Source of the DNA: Nanosynbacter sp.
GTDB lineage: Bacteria > Patescibacteriota > Saccharimonadia > Saccharimonadales > Saccharimonadaceae
Assembly (NCBI GenBank): GCA_015257445.1
Contig: JABZKE010000012.1
Span: 1 to 9,842, forward strand
Direction: 5' to 3'
Length of the DNA: 9,842 bases
This document shows, in pieces, positions 1-5,808 of this stretch; the first letter of the stretch is position 1, and the number at the start of each line of letters is the position of its first letter. Under the pieces are notes generated by a model. The model was not told where the DNA came from and did no database searches. It saw nothing but the letters and a program-made list of their open reading frames with translations. Made by a program: the position numbers and the translations under genes.

Positions 1-1
1 C

Positions 2-355
2 GGCTTTGATCGCGGCCTTGATCTCACCGAGATGAAACAACGTTTCTTTAGCGCCAAAAATCTCAAGAAAATCATCCTAATTGGCGAAACCAAACGACGC
101 CTTGCCGAAAACGAAGATCCCGAAAAATATTGTTTTGCCGAAACTCTCGAAGAAGCCGTCAACATTGCAAGGAAACTTGCCGAAGCCCAGACCGAACTCG
201 TCGCCAGTAATTTCGATCTTTGCCTACCAATTTCCAAAAATTGTCCAAAAGAAGCCATCGTGCTGATGAGTCCAGGTGCCGCCAGTTTTGATATGTTCAA
301 GAATTTTAGTGACCGCGGCGAGCAGTTCCAGGCCCTCGTAAAAAGTCTAAAATAA
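2..355 (+). CDS. murD: MurD C-terminal end (UDP-N-acetylmuramoyl-L-alanine--glutamate ligase), 5' truncated by window edge
   Basis: This is the last 117 residues of a cytoplasmic Mur ligase that adds glutamate to UDP-MurNAc-L-Ala with ATP. The frame is open from base 2, and the gene begins upstream of the window. The visible part is the Mur ligase C-terminal domain. It opens with a GFDRGLDL segment like the GG(Y/F)DRG stretch of MurD and ends with the very typical LMSPGAASFDMFKNFSDRGEQF-like tail (residues about 82-103 of the visible part), which is diagnostic for MurD among Mur ligases. The stop is TAA. The gene is followed 46 bases later by a putative murL, so the enzyme may be the MurD2 type that uses L-Glu instead of D-Glu. 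The substrate specificity cannot be read from this fragment. Family assignment is firm; the L-Glu preference is inference from context. Confidence 0.93.
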   Translation, partial: GFDRGLDLTEMKQRFFSAKNLKKIILIGETKRRLAENEDPEKYCFAETLEEAVNIARKLAEAQTELVASNFDLCLPISKNCPKEAIVLMSPGAASFDMFKNFSDRGEQFQALVKSLK

Positions 356-385
356 CCATAACCATCTACCAAAATCTCTCATTTT

Positions 386-394
386 TGATAAAAT
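386..394 (+). promoter_or_regulatory. Extended -10 promoter of murL
   Basis: TGA-TAAAAT is an extended -10 (TGn) element. It ends 7 bases before the murL ATG at 402, so transcription should start at or within a base or two of the start codon. No good -35 hexamer is visible 17 bases upstream. Confidence 0.55.
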
Positions 395-401
395 TAATGT
401 A

Positions 402-1964
402 ATGAACGAAAACGCTATTAGTTTTTCTAATTCGACCAATCAGCCTTCCTCTGGGAATCCAGTTTTTCGCTTTGTCAGTTACTATCTCGATCGCGCCTCT
501 TTGACAGCTAGTTTCGTCTACCAGGGAATTGATAATATCTTCTTCACCGAAAAAATTCATTTTGCAAAAAAGGCCGACGCCGATAAAAAATATCGCTTCA
601 ATCCTAATGCCGATCCCGCCCTTGATCAGCTCCTCGACAGCGCAATGTTCCTGACCTTTATTTTGATTGGCACCAGCTATTATAAGACCCATCCGACTCC
701 TGCAGTCAAACTCGATGTACCCATCGATGCCTTTCAGGCGCAATTCTTTAGCACAGTTTATCAAGAAGGGCTCAGCCAATACGCTTTCGAAAACCGCCTC
801 ACCCGTGCCCATTTAGCTCATTTTCAGCCGACTCCTAATTATCAAGCCAAGCCAGCTGTAAAATACAATGGTCAGGGTAACCTCGCCCTACAATCTGGCG
901 GCAAAGACAGTCTACTGGTTGCGAAATTACTTAAAGAAAAGAATATTCCATTTGAACCCTGGTATGTCACTAGCGACCCCAGCCTTTCACATCCTCACGT
1001 CATCGATACGCTAGGCGATTCTTTCACCCACATGAACGCCAGTATCGTTTACCGCGAGATTGATATTGCACATCTTCAAAAATCCCACGGCCTCAATGGC
1101 CACGTTCCAGTTACCTTCATCGTCGAAGCCCTCGCTTTGATTCAGGCTATCTTGAATAACCAAAATGTAGTTCTCACCAGTATCGGTCACGAAGGCGCCG
1201 AACCTCATGCTATGATTGGCGATCTCCCAGTCAATCATCAATGGTCCAAAACCTGGGATGCCGAACGCTTTTTTACCGAGTATGTGCGCCGCTATCTTTC
1301 ACCAGAACTTCATGTCGGCTCAATCATTCGTCAATACACCGAATTAAAAATCGCTGAACTTTTTGTGCAAAAATGTTGGAAGGAATATGGTTACAGTTTC
1401 AGCTCCTGCAATGAAGCCAACTATAAACAAAAGAATCAAAATTCTACCCTCAAATGGTGCGGCAAATGTGCCAAATGCGCCAATTCTTATCTACTTTTCT
1501 GCCCCTTTGTTCCACCTCAGTATCTCCAATCTCTTTTCAATGACGAGGACCTCTTCAAAAAACCCGAACTCTTTGACACTTTTAAGGGTCTACTCGGGGT
1601 CGGCAATACCATGAAGCCTTTTGAATGTGTTGGCGAAGTCGACGAACTTCGCACCGCTTATCATCATCGCATGGCTTCTCCGCCAATTCTCATTGAAGAT
1701 CTTAAGCAATTTAATCAAGAAAATAACGGCGGCCTCATCTCTGGTCTTTCGGAAGCCACCAAGCGTCTCGGCCTCGGCAATCTCTTGAAAAACACACTTT
1801 CTTCCCGTACTTCCAAAGCACTTTCAAATAATTCCAGCTATTGGCAGCCACTCTACGCCAACCTCCCATTTCCGGTGCCTGAAAGTAGGTTTGACTATAA
1901 TCAAACCTACGAAAATCAACCTTTCTTCAAAGATTTTTTAAATAATTACGGAGCCGCAAATTAG
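402..1964 (+). CDS. murL: MurL-type UDP-MurNAc-L-Ala-L-Glu epimerase (PP-loop/ATP-pyrophosphatase fold)
   Basis: This 520-residue cytoplasmic protein is probably the epimerase that turns UDP-MurNAc-L-Ala-L-Glu into the D-Glu form with ATP hydrolysed to AMP and PPi, as known for Xanthomonas MurL. It has a PP-loop SGGKDS at residues 165-170. A central block includes VNHQWSKTWDAE (277-288) and an Arg/Glu-rich helix near 309-320. A Cys cluster WCGKCAKC (C353, C356, C359), with C336 upstream, resembles the zinc site of QueC-like PP-loop enzymes. The following hydrophobic, Pro-containing segment (about 363-372) matches what I recall of MurL. The direct murD neighbour supports the call. ATG 402 is preferred because the -10 lies 7 bases upstream and no ribosome-binding site precedes it. 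The stop is TAG. The protein is somewhat longer than the roughly 450 residues I recall for Xanthomonas MurL, with the extra length at the ends. The alternative is another PP-loop enzyme, but QueC and TilS are much shorter or otherwise organised. Confidence 0.8.
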   Translation: MNENAISFSNSTNQPSSGNPVFRFVSYYLDRASLTASFVYQGIDNIFFTEKIHFAKKADADKKYRFNPNADPALDQLLDSAMFLTFILIGTSYYKTHPTPAVKLDVPIDAFQAQFFSTVYQEGLSQYAFENRLTRAHLAHFQPTPNYQAKPAVKYNGQGNLALQSGGKDSLLVAKLLKEKNIPFEPWYVTSDPSLSHPHVIDTLGDSFTHMNASIVYREIDIAHLQKSHGLNGHVPVTFIVEALALIQAILNNQNVVLTSIGHEGAEPHAMIGDLPVNHQWSKTWDAERFFTEYVRRYLSPELHVGSIIRQYTELKIAELFVQKCWKEYGYSFSSCNEANYKQKNQNSTLKWCGKCAKCANSYLLFCPFVPPQYLQSLFNDEDLFKKPELFDTFKGLLGVGNTMKPFECVGEVDELRTAYHHRMASPPILIEDLKQFNQENNGGLISGLSEATKRLGLGNLLKNTLSSRTSKALSNNSSYWQPLYANLPFPVPESRFDYNQTYENQPFFKDFLNNYGAAN

Positions 1965-1965
1965 C

Positions 1966-2562
1966 ATGAAAATTTATACTCTAAGGCACGGCGAAACCGA
2001 TGCGAACAAACAAGGCGTAAATGCCGGACTGCTCGACACCAATCTCAATACCACTGGCGTCAAACAAGCCCTTAAAATCAAACGTCAACTAAAGGGCGTG
2101 CAGTTTGATCGCTGCTACGCCTCGCCCCTGATGCGCACTAGCAAAACCGCTCAAATCGTCACCGGACACCTCGACCCTAAAGCTAGTCATATCGATCATC
2201 AGAATCTCTGCCACATTCAATACGACCGTCGCCTTGTCGAACGGGCTTTTGGTGTTTTCGAAGGAAAGGATAGTCAAAAATTACACAGCATTAGCTGGAA
2301 AGATCGCTTCAATAGTGAAAGATTTAACATGGAAAGTATTCATTCCATGTACCTGCGCGCAGAAGATTTTGTCAAAAATGAATTATTCAAAAATAACTCC
2401 GCAGATTCCACAATTTTAATCGTTTCTCACGGTGATTTTCTTCGCCTGATTGACTTTGTTTTGCGTGGCGGCACCGCCGAACAACTTTTTTACTCATTCC
2501 TTTACGACAATATTATCGACGAACCTTACCCAAACTGCGCCTTGCATTATTACGAAGTCTAA
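1966..2562 (+). CDS. Histidine phosphatase superfamily protein (phosphoglycerate mutase-like)
   Basis: This 198-residue cytoplasmic enzyme has the branch-1 histidine phosphatase fold. The N-terminal LRHGETDANKQG motif gives R7 and the phospho-accepting H8. VERAFGVFEG supplies the likely proton donor E92. SHGDFLR near the C-terminus supplies the second catalytic H155. The size fits small-molecule phosphatases (PhoE, CobC and SixA-like) rather than the 230-250 residue glycolytic GpmA mutase; the exact substrate is unknown. The ATG follows the murL TAG by one base, and a GGAG lies at 1950-1953 inside the murL end, rather far upstream (12 bases). This implies co-transcription and perhaps translational coupling with murL. 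A role in nucleotide-sugar or precursor metabolism is only suggested by the context. The TAA stop forms the first bases of a palindromic hairpin. Confidence 0.88.
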   Translation: MKIYTLRHGETDANKQGVNAGLLDTNLNTTGVKQALKIKRQLKGVQFDRCYASPLMRTSKTAQIVTGHLDPKASHIDHQNLCHIQYDRRLVERAFGVFEGKDSQKLHSISWKDRFNSERFNMESIHSMYLRAEDFVKNELFKNNSADSTILIVSHGDFLRLIDFVLRGGTAEQLFYSFLYDNIIDEPYPNCALHYYEV

Positions 2563-2591
2563 TTTCGAAATTACTCATAATTTCGAAATTA
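2560..2591 (+). repeat. Duplicated 14-bp palindrome forming a long AT-rich hairpin at the operon end
   Basis: TAATTTCGAAATTA occurs at 2560-2573 and again at 2578-2591, separated by CTCA. Each copy is a perfect palindrome. Together they can form a 14-bp stem with a four-base loop in RNA, or act as two adjacent dyad sites in DNA. No T-run follows, so it is not a classical intrinsic terminator. It may protect the 3' end of the murD-murL transcript or bind a protein. Confidence 0.7.
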
Positions 2592-2648
2592 CATCCTACT
2601 TTCTAGAATCCAGGTCATGACCAAAGCATCCCATTAGCACCAATTTTA

Positions 2649-2677
2649 TTGTGAAAAATCATTTTTCGTGCTAAAAT
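2649..2677 (+). promoter_or_regulatory. Promoter of tRNA-Gln(UUG)
   Basis: The -35 is TTGTGA (2649-2654), the spacer is 17 bases and the -10 is TAAAAT (2672-2677), preceded by the extended element TGC. The mature tRNA begins 9 bases after the -10. The 13-base core GTGCTAAAATATA is identical to the one upstream of the CHAP hydrolase gene. Confidence 0.78.
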
Positions 2678-2686
2678 ATAACAGAT

Positions 2687-2761
2687 TGGATCGTCGCCAA
2701 GCGGTAAGGCACTGGGTTTTGGTCCCAGCATTCGCAGGTTCGAATCCTGCCGATCCAGCCA
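2687..2761 (+). tRNA. tRNA-Gln (anticodon UUG), CCA encoded
   Basis: This is a complete cloverleaf of 75 bases including the encoded CCA. The acceptor stem is TGGATCG/CGATCCA, with the U1-A72 pair typical of tRNA-Gln and discriminator G. The anticodon stem CTGGG/CCCAG encloses the loop TTTTGGT with anticodon TTG at 2719-2721. The T arm is GCAGG-TTCGAAT-CCTGC. It decodes CAA, and CAG by wobble. It has its own promoter and terminator. Confidence 0.97.
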
Positions 2762-2773
2762 CAAAAATTATGT

Positions 2774-2802
2774 TCCCTAAATCGCAAGATTTAGGGATTT
2801 TT
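2774..2802 (+). terminator. Intrinsic terminator of tRNA-Gln(UUG)
   Basis: A perfect 10-bp stem TCCCTAAATC/GATTTAGGGA with a GCAA tetraloop is followed directly by TTTTT. It lies 12 bases after the tRNA CCA end. The reverse strand lacks an immediate T-run, so it is less convincing as a terminator for the minus-strand gene beyond it. Confidence 0.92.
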
Positions 2803-2854
2803 CTTTCATTAAATATTACCCACATCAGAATATCATTTTTACGTCCACAATAAC

Positions 2855-3400
2855 TTAAATATCCTTATAACAGACCAACGTGAAGTCAATATTATTTTCA
2901 AAATATAGACACCCACCATCTTCAAGATTAATACCGAGGTGCGTGATAAAAAAATCTTGATTATAATTAAATCCCCCATCAATAAAGCCACCATGTTTAA
3001 GAATTTTATTCACATCATCATCCTTTTTGACATAAAAATCTTTTATTTTCTTACCAACAATATTTGAGAATATACTAGCAACGGATACGTCACCTTCTTT
3101 ATACTCTGCTTCTTTCTCTATATCAAAATCCGGGTTTATATGTACAGAAACATGAGAAGCCGAACTAAAATCAAAACCAATACGCCTCCCGTCATCCAAC
3201 GTTAATAAAGTTAACATATCAATCTCTGCATCCTTATACCAGGTTTCATATTTTCCCGTTTCAGTATCGAGTCTATCCTTTTTTATGGAACCAAAAACAT
3301 AGCTAGGAGATTCAATTTTAGTAATAATTCTCCCATTCAACTTTAAATTAGATAATATTTTTTCTAATTCTGCCGGCAAATATGTATCGTAAACCACCAT
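2855..3400 (-). CDS. Hypothetical protein, 181 residues, with an apparent internal duplication
   Basis: I do not recognise this family. The start is placed at 3400 because a perfect TATAAT (minus strand, 3412-3407) ends exactly 6 bases before this ATG; the frame stays open to an ATG at 3442, which would lie upstream of that -10. The protein is acidic, soluble, rich in Asp, Lys, Ile and Phe, and has no signal peptide or membrane segment. Two halves look alike. Residues about 23-89 have G-x-x-I then LTLDDGRRIGFDFSSASHVSV, and residues about 116-178 have G-x-x-I then INLEDGGCLYFENNIDFTLVC, each a strand - (D/E)DG turn - strand pattern. G+C is lower than in the neighbours (30-40% in three lines counted). 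It sits alone between two inward-facing tRNA-Gln genes. Small acidic beta-rich proteins like this are often immunity-type or accessory proteins, but that is a guess. Confidence 0.75.
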   Translation of the reverse strand: MVVYDTYLPAELEKILSNLKLNGRIITKIESPSYVFGSIKKDRLDTETGKYETWYKDAEIDMLTLLTLDDGRRIGFDFSSASHVSVHINPDFDIEKEAEYKEGDVSVASIFSNIVGKKIKDFYVKKDDDVNKILKHGGFIDGGFNYNQDFFITHLGINLEDGGCLYFENNIDFTLVCYKDI

Positions 3401-3406
3401 AAAAAT

Positions 3407-3412
3407 ATTATA
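3407..3412 (-). promoter_or_regulatory. -10 element of the 181-residue protein gene
   Basis: A perfect TATAAT on the minus strand is followed by six bases (ATTTTT) and ATG. Transcription should begin at the start codon, giving a leaderless mRNA. There is no TGn extension and no clear -35. Confidence 0.5.
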
Positions 3413-3495
3413 ATATCTTTTCAATAAAATATCCGCCACCACTAACTATTAGCATCAATTCCATAAACAATACATTAACTATTATTTAGCTACAT

Positions 3496-3530
3496 AAAAA
3501 AATCCCCCTAGACTATAGAGTCTAGGGGGA
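3496..3530 (-). terminator. Intrinsic terminator of tRNA-Gln(CUG)
   Basis: A perfect 12-bp stem TCCCCCTAGACT/AGTCTAGGGGGA (3503-3514 with 3519-3530) has a 4-base loop. Read on the minus strand it is followed by seven T (plus-strand A-run 3496-3502). It lies 13 bases after the tRNA 3' end, the same design as the terminator of the other tRNA-Gln gene. Confidence 0.93.
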
Positions 3531-3543
3531 AATAATTTCAACT

Positions 3544-3618
3544 TGGCTGGAGATGAGGGATTCGAACCCCCGAATGGTGGGACCAGAACCCACTGCCTTA
3601 CCACTTGGCGAATCTCCA
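3544..3618 (-). tRNA. tRNA-Gln (anticodon CUG), CCA encoded
   Basis: This is a complete cloverleaf on the minus strand, 75 bases with CCA. The acceptor stem is TGGAGAT/ATCTCCA, again with U1-A72 and discriminator G. The anticodon stem GTGGG/CCCAC encloses the loop TTCTGGT with anticodon CTG (plus-strand 3584-3586). The T arm is GGGGG-TTCGAAT-CCCTC, with one mismatched or wobble pair. It reads CAG. It is clearly paralogous to the UUG gene 0.8 kb away in inverted orientation. Confidence 0.96.
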
Positions 3619-3629
3619 ATGTGTTTTTT

Positions 3630-3659
3630 ATTATACCACATTTCCCCATCTCCTGTCAC
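3630..3659 (-). promoter_or_regulatory. Promoter of tRNA-Gln(CUG), back-to-back with the prfB promoter
   Basis: On the minus strand, GTGACA (3659-3654) lies 18 bases before TATAAT (3635-3630), which carries the extended element TGG. The mature tRNA begins 11 bases later. Only 62 bases separate this tRNA from the prfB ATG, so the two promoters are divergent and nearly touch. Confidence 0.75.
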
Positions 3660-3668
3660 TTTATCAGT

Positions 3669-3674
3669 TATAAT
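3669..3674 (+). promoter_or_regulatory. -10 element of prfB
   Basis: A perfect TATAAT ends six bases before the ATG at 3681, so the predicted transcript begins at the start codon. No good -35 is visible. Confidence 0.55.
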
Positions 3675-3680
3675 ATCTAT

Positions 3681-4769
3681 ATGAATAACCTCGAAAAACG
3701 CCTCACTCTCTTGCAAGAGGGAATTGATGATACCTGGGCCAAACTGAATCTCGATGAAAAATTTGCTAGACTCGCCCATCTTCAAGAAGAATCCGCTAAG
3801 CCTGAACTCTGGAATAATCTTGCTCGTGCTAAATCCGTAAATACCGAACTCAAGAAACTCGAAAGCGAACTCAGTACTTGGCAAATCCTTAAATCCCAAG
3901 TGAATGACCTACACGAATTAATCGAACTTTCCGCCGAAGACCTTGCCGAGGAAATCGAGGCCCAACTTACCGCCCATGAAGAAACTTACGCCGAACTTAA
4001 AAAATCTTTGCGTTTCACTGACCCACTTGATCAAAAAGATGCCATTATCCGCATTACCGCTGGTGCTGGTGGCACTGAAGCTATGGACTGGGCTGGTATT
4101 TTAGAGCGCATGTATCTAAGGTTTTTCGAAAAACATGGTTACGAGATCGAGCTCATCGAACGTAGTACAGGTGAAGAAGCTGGCATCAAGACCGCCGTTT
4201 ACGAGGTTTATGGCCCCGAAATGTATGGTCATCTTAAATCTGAGCATGGCGTACATCGCCTAGTTCGTCTTTCTCCTTTTAACGCTGATAATCTGCGTCA
4301 AACCTCTTTTTCACTGGTCGAAGTTCTACCAATTCTCGATAGCGAAGATGACCTTAAAATCGATGAAAAAGACCTCCGTATCGACACTTATCACGCCGGT
4401 GGTCATGGTGGACAATCTGTAAACACCACCAATTCCGCTATTCGCATCACCCATCTACCGACTAATACCGTGGTCGCTATTCAAAACGAGCGTTCCCAAT
4501 TGCAAAATCGCGAAAAAGCCATGGAAATTCTTCGCGGTAAACTGCTCAAAATGCAGCAAGACCAGCAAGCTGAATCTATTAATCAATTACGTGCCGGTGA
4601 ATCCGCCAGTTGGGGTCAGCAAATTCGTAACTACGTCATGCAACCCTATAAACTCGTCAAAGATACCCGCACCAAATACGAAGAAACTGATGTGGATTCC
4701 GTACTTGACGGCAAAATCGATAATTTTATCGACGCCTATCTCGAGTCTCTAGTCGGTAGTAATAACTAA
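3681..4769 (+). CDS. prfB: Peptide chain release factor 2 (RF2), single-frame gene
   Basis: This 362-residue class I release factor frees the finished peptide at UAA and UGA codons on the ribosome. The coiled N-terminal region (about 1-100) is followed by the GAGGTEAMDWA segment near the start of the core domain. The SPF recognition motif at residues 198-200 marks RF2 rather than RF1. GGQ at 243-245, whose Gln is normally methylated by PrmC, enters the peptidyl-transferase centre; here it reads HAGGHGGQSVNTT instead of the more common SGAGGQHVN. ATG 3681 is chosen because the protein then matches normal RF2 length and the -10 lies directly upstream; the frame stays open leftwards only because it reads through the tRNA. 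The gene is read in one frame, with no in-frame TGA near codon 25, so the well-known +1 frameshift autoregulation of prfB is absent. It is followed by ftsE after 53 bases without a hairpin. Confidence 0.96.
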   Translation: MNNLEKRLTLLQEGIDDTWAKLNLDEKFARLAHLQEESAKPELWNNLARAKSVNTELKKLESELSTWQILKSQVNDLHELIELSAEDLAEEIEAQLTAHEETYAELKKSLRFTDPLDQKDAIIRITAGAGGTEAMDWAGILERMYLRFFEKHGYEIELIERSTGEEAGIKTAVYEVYGPEMYGHLKSEHGVHRLVRLSPFNADNLRQTSFSLVEVLPILDSEDDLKIDEKDLRIDTYHAGGHGGQSVNTTNSAIRITHLPTNTVVAIQNERSQLQNREKAMEILRGKLLKMQQDQQAESINQLRAGESASWGQQIRNYVMQPYKLVKDTRTKYEETDVDSVLDGKIDNFIDAYLESLVGSNN

Positions 4770-4807
4770 ACGCTTTCTCTCTGTCTTTTCCATTTTCTTA
4801 CTGTTTA

Positions 4808-4816
4808 TGGTAATAT
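4808..4816 (+). promoter_or_regulatory. Extended -10 promoter of ftsE
   Basis: TGG-TAATAT ends six bases before the ftsE ATG, which again predicts a leaderless start. No terminator separates prfB from ftsE, so read-through from prfB is also possible. Confidence 0.45.
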
Positions 4817-4822
4817 AAGAGT

Positions 4823-5800
4823 ATGATATTGTTCGATCATGTCACCAAGCGCTACGGTAAAGGTACCCGCGCTGTTCTCGATGATATTTCCTTGCATATT
4901 AGTGCCAATGAATTTGTTTTTCTAGTCGGTAAATCCGGTGCCGGTAAGTCTACTTTACTCAAGATGATTACCAAGGAATCCACTCCAGACTCCGGCAAAA
5001 TTATCATCGGTGGCATCGATCTTGATTATGTTAAACGTCGTCATATTCCAGACTACCGTCGTCGTATTGGTGTAGTTTTCCAGGATTATAAACTGCTTCC
5101 ATCGCGTACAGTTTTTGAAAACGTCGCTTTCGCGCTCGAAATTGCAGGAATGTCGAATCATGAAATTGAAAATACCGTACCGAAAGTACTTGACCTCGTC
5201 GGTCTCTCTGATAAGGCTAACCGTTTTCCAGCCGACCTCTCTGGTGGGGAAAGACAACGTGTCTCAATTGCGCGTTCTGTCGCTCGTCAACCAAAAATTC
5301 TCATTGCCGATGAGCCTACTGGCAACCTCGATGTTTTGACTTCTAAAGAAATTATTGATTTATTACAGAAAATTAATAATTACGGTACCACTATTTTAGT
5401 TACCACCCACGATGCCAATATCGTCAATCTCTTAAAGAAGCGCGTCATCACTATGCGTGATGGTAAGATTATTTCCGACCAAAAAGAGCACGGTATTTAT
5501 CGTCTCGACACCGATAACGACGGTATTTCCGACTTACCACAACCAGGCCACATGCGCCCAACCTCTTATCTTTATAAAACCGCTGAAGCCGAACTCCGTC
5601 GTGAAGCTACTCCTCGTCGTGAGAATATCCCACACCGCGAGGTCGCCACTCGTCGCGAAGCTACCGATTCCTACGAAGATGCCACTCGCCGCGAAACTAC
5701 CATCCGCCAAGAAACTGACCTTCATCGCGGAATCGACACCAGAAATAATCCTCGTCCTGATTCGAATAAACGCTCGCGCAATCACCGTTTAATTCAATAA
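4823..5800 (+). CDS. ftsE: FtsE, ABC-type ATPase of the FtsEX cell-division complex, with a long repetitive C-terminal tail
   Basis: This cytoplasmic ATPase pairs with FtsX and drives activation of peptidoglycan hydrolases at the division site. All ABC motifs are present: Walker A GKSGAGKS (36-43), Q-loop VFQDYKLLP, signature LSGGERQ (139-145), Walker B ILIADEP with D163-E164, and H-loop H196. The core ends near residue 225, the usual length of FtsE. It then continues for about 100 residues. This tail has DTDNDGISD (229-237), which resembles Ca-binding DxDxDG loops, then a linker, then about nine hexapeptide repeats related to RREATx (259-312), and a basic end NKRSRNHR. The repeats alternate Arg pairs with Glu and look disordered or like a charged helix; they may bind membrane, nucleic acid or a division protein. 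No ribosome-binding site precedes the ATG; a -10 lies six bases upstream. ftsX starts 8 bases after the stop. Confidence 0.95.
   Translation: MILFDHVTKRYGKGTRAVLDDISLHISANEFVFLVGKSGAGKSTLLKMITKESTPDSGKIIIGGIDLDYVKRRHIPDYRRRIGVVFQDYKLLPSRTVFENVAFALEIAGMSNHEIENTVPKVLDLVGLSDKANRFPADLSGGERQRVSIARSVARQPKILIADEPTGNLDVLTSKEIIDLLQKINNYGTTILVTTHDANIVNLLKKRVITMRDGKIISDQKEHGIYRLDTDNDGISDLPQPGHMRPTSYLYKTAEAELRREATPRRENIPHREVATRREATDSYEDATRRETTIRQETDLHRGIDTRNNPRPDSNKRSRNHRLIQ
5597..5758 (+). repeat. Degenerate 18-bp tandem repeat encoding RREATx hexapeptides in the FtsE tail
   Basis: About nine 18-base units encode RREATP, RRENIP, HREVAT, RREATD, SYEDAT, RRETTI, RQETDL, HRGIDT and RNNPRP. DNA identity between units is lower than the peptide pattern, so the repeat is old and kept at the protein level rather than a fresh expansion. 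Confidence 0.75.
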
Positions 5801-5808
5801 GGAAGCCT

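Noticed and set aside
366..812. Minus-strand open frame opposite murL (and similar ones at 5794-6135 and 8754-9092)
   Set aside because: They are antisense to strongly recognisable genes, have no ribosome-binding site or promoter of note, and show no known motif.
402..1964. Assignment of the PP-loop protein as QueC, TilS or another tRNA/nucleotide modifying enzyme
   Set aside because: The protein is much longer than QueC, has extra N- and C-terminal regions, and sits directly after murD, which all fit MurL better.
2774..2802. Bidirectional use of the tRNA-Gln(UUG) terminator for the minus-strand gene
   Set aside because: Read on the minus strand the stem is followed by ACATAA before any T-run, so it is a poor terminator in that direction.
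2668..2853. Short plus-strand open frame across the tRNA-Gln(UUG) gene
   Set aside because: It runs through a tRNA and its terminator, so it cannot be a plausible protein gene.
3401..3442. Longer start (ATG 3442) for the minus-strand unknown gene
   Set aside because: The extra 14 codons would cover the perfect TATAAT that sits six bases before ATG 3400, the same spacing seen at four other genes.
3543..3680. Upstream extension of the prfB frame to an ATG at 3543
   Set aside because: This stretch is the tRNA-Gln(CUG) gene and its promoter on the other strand. The open frame is accidental, and RF2 starting at 3681 has normal length with a -10 directly upstream.
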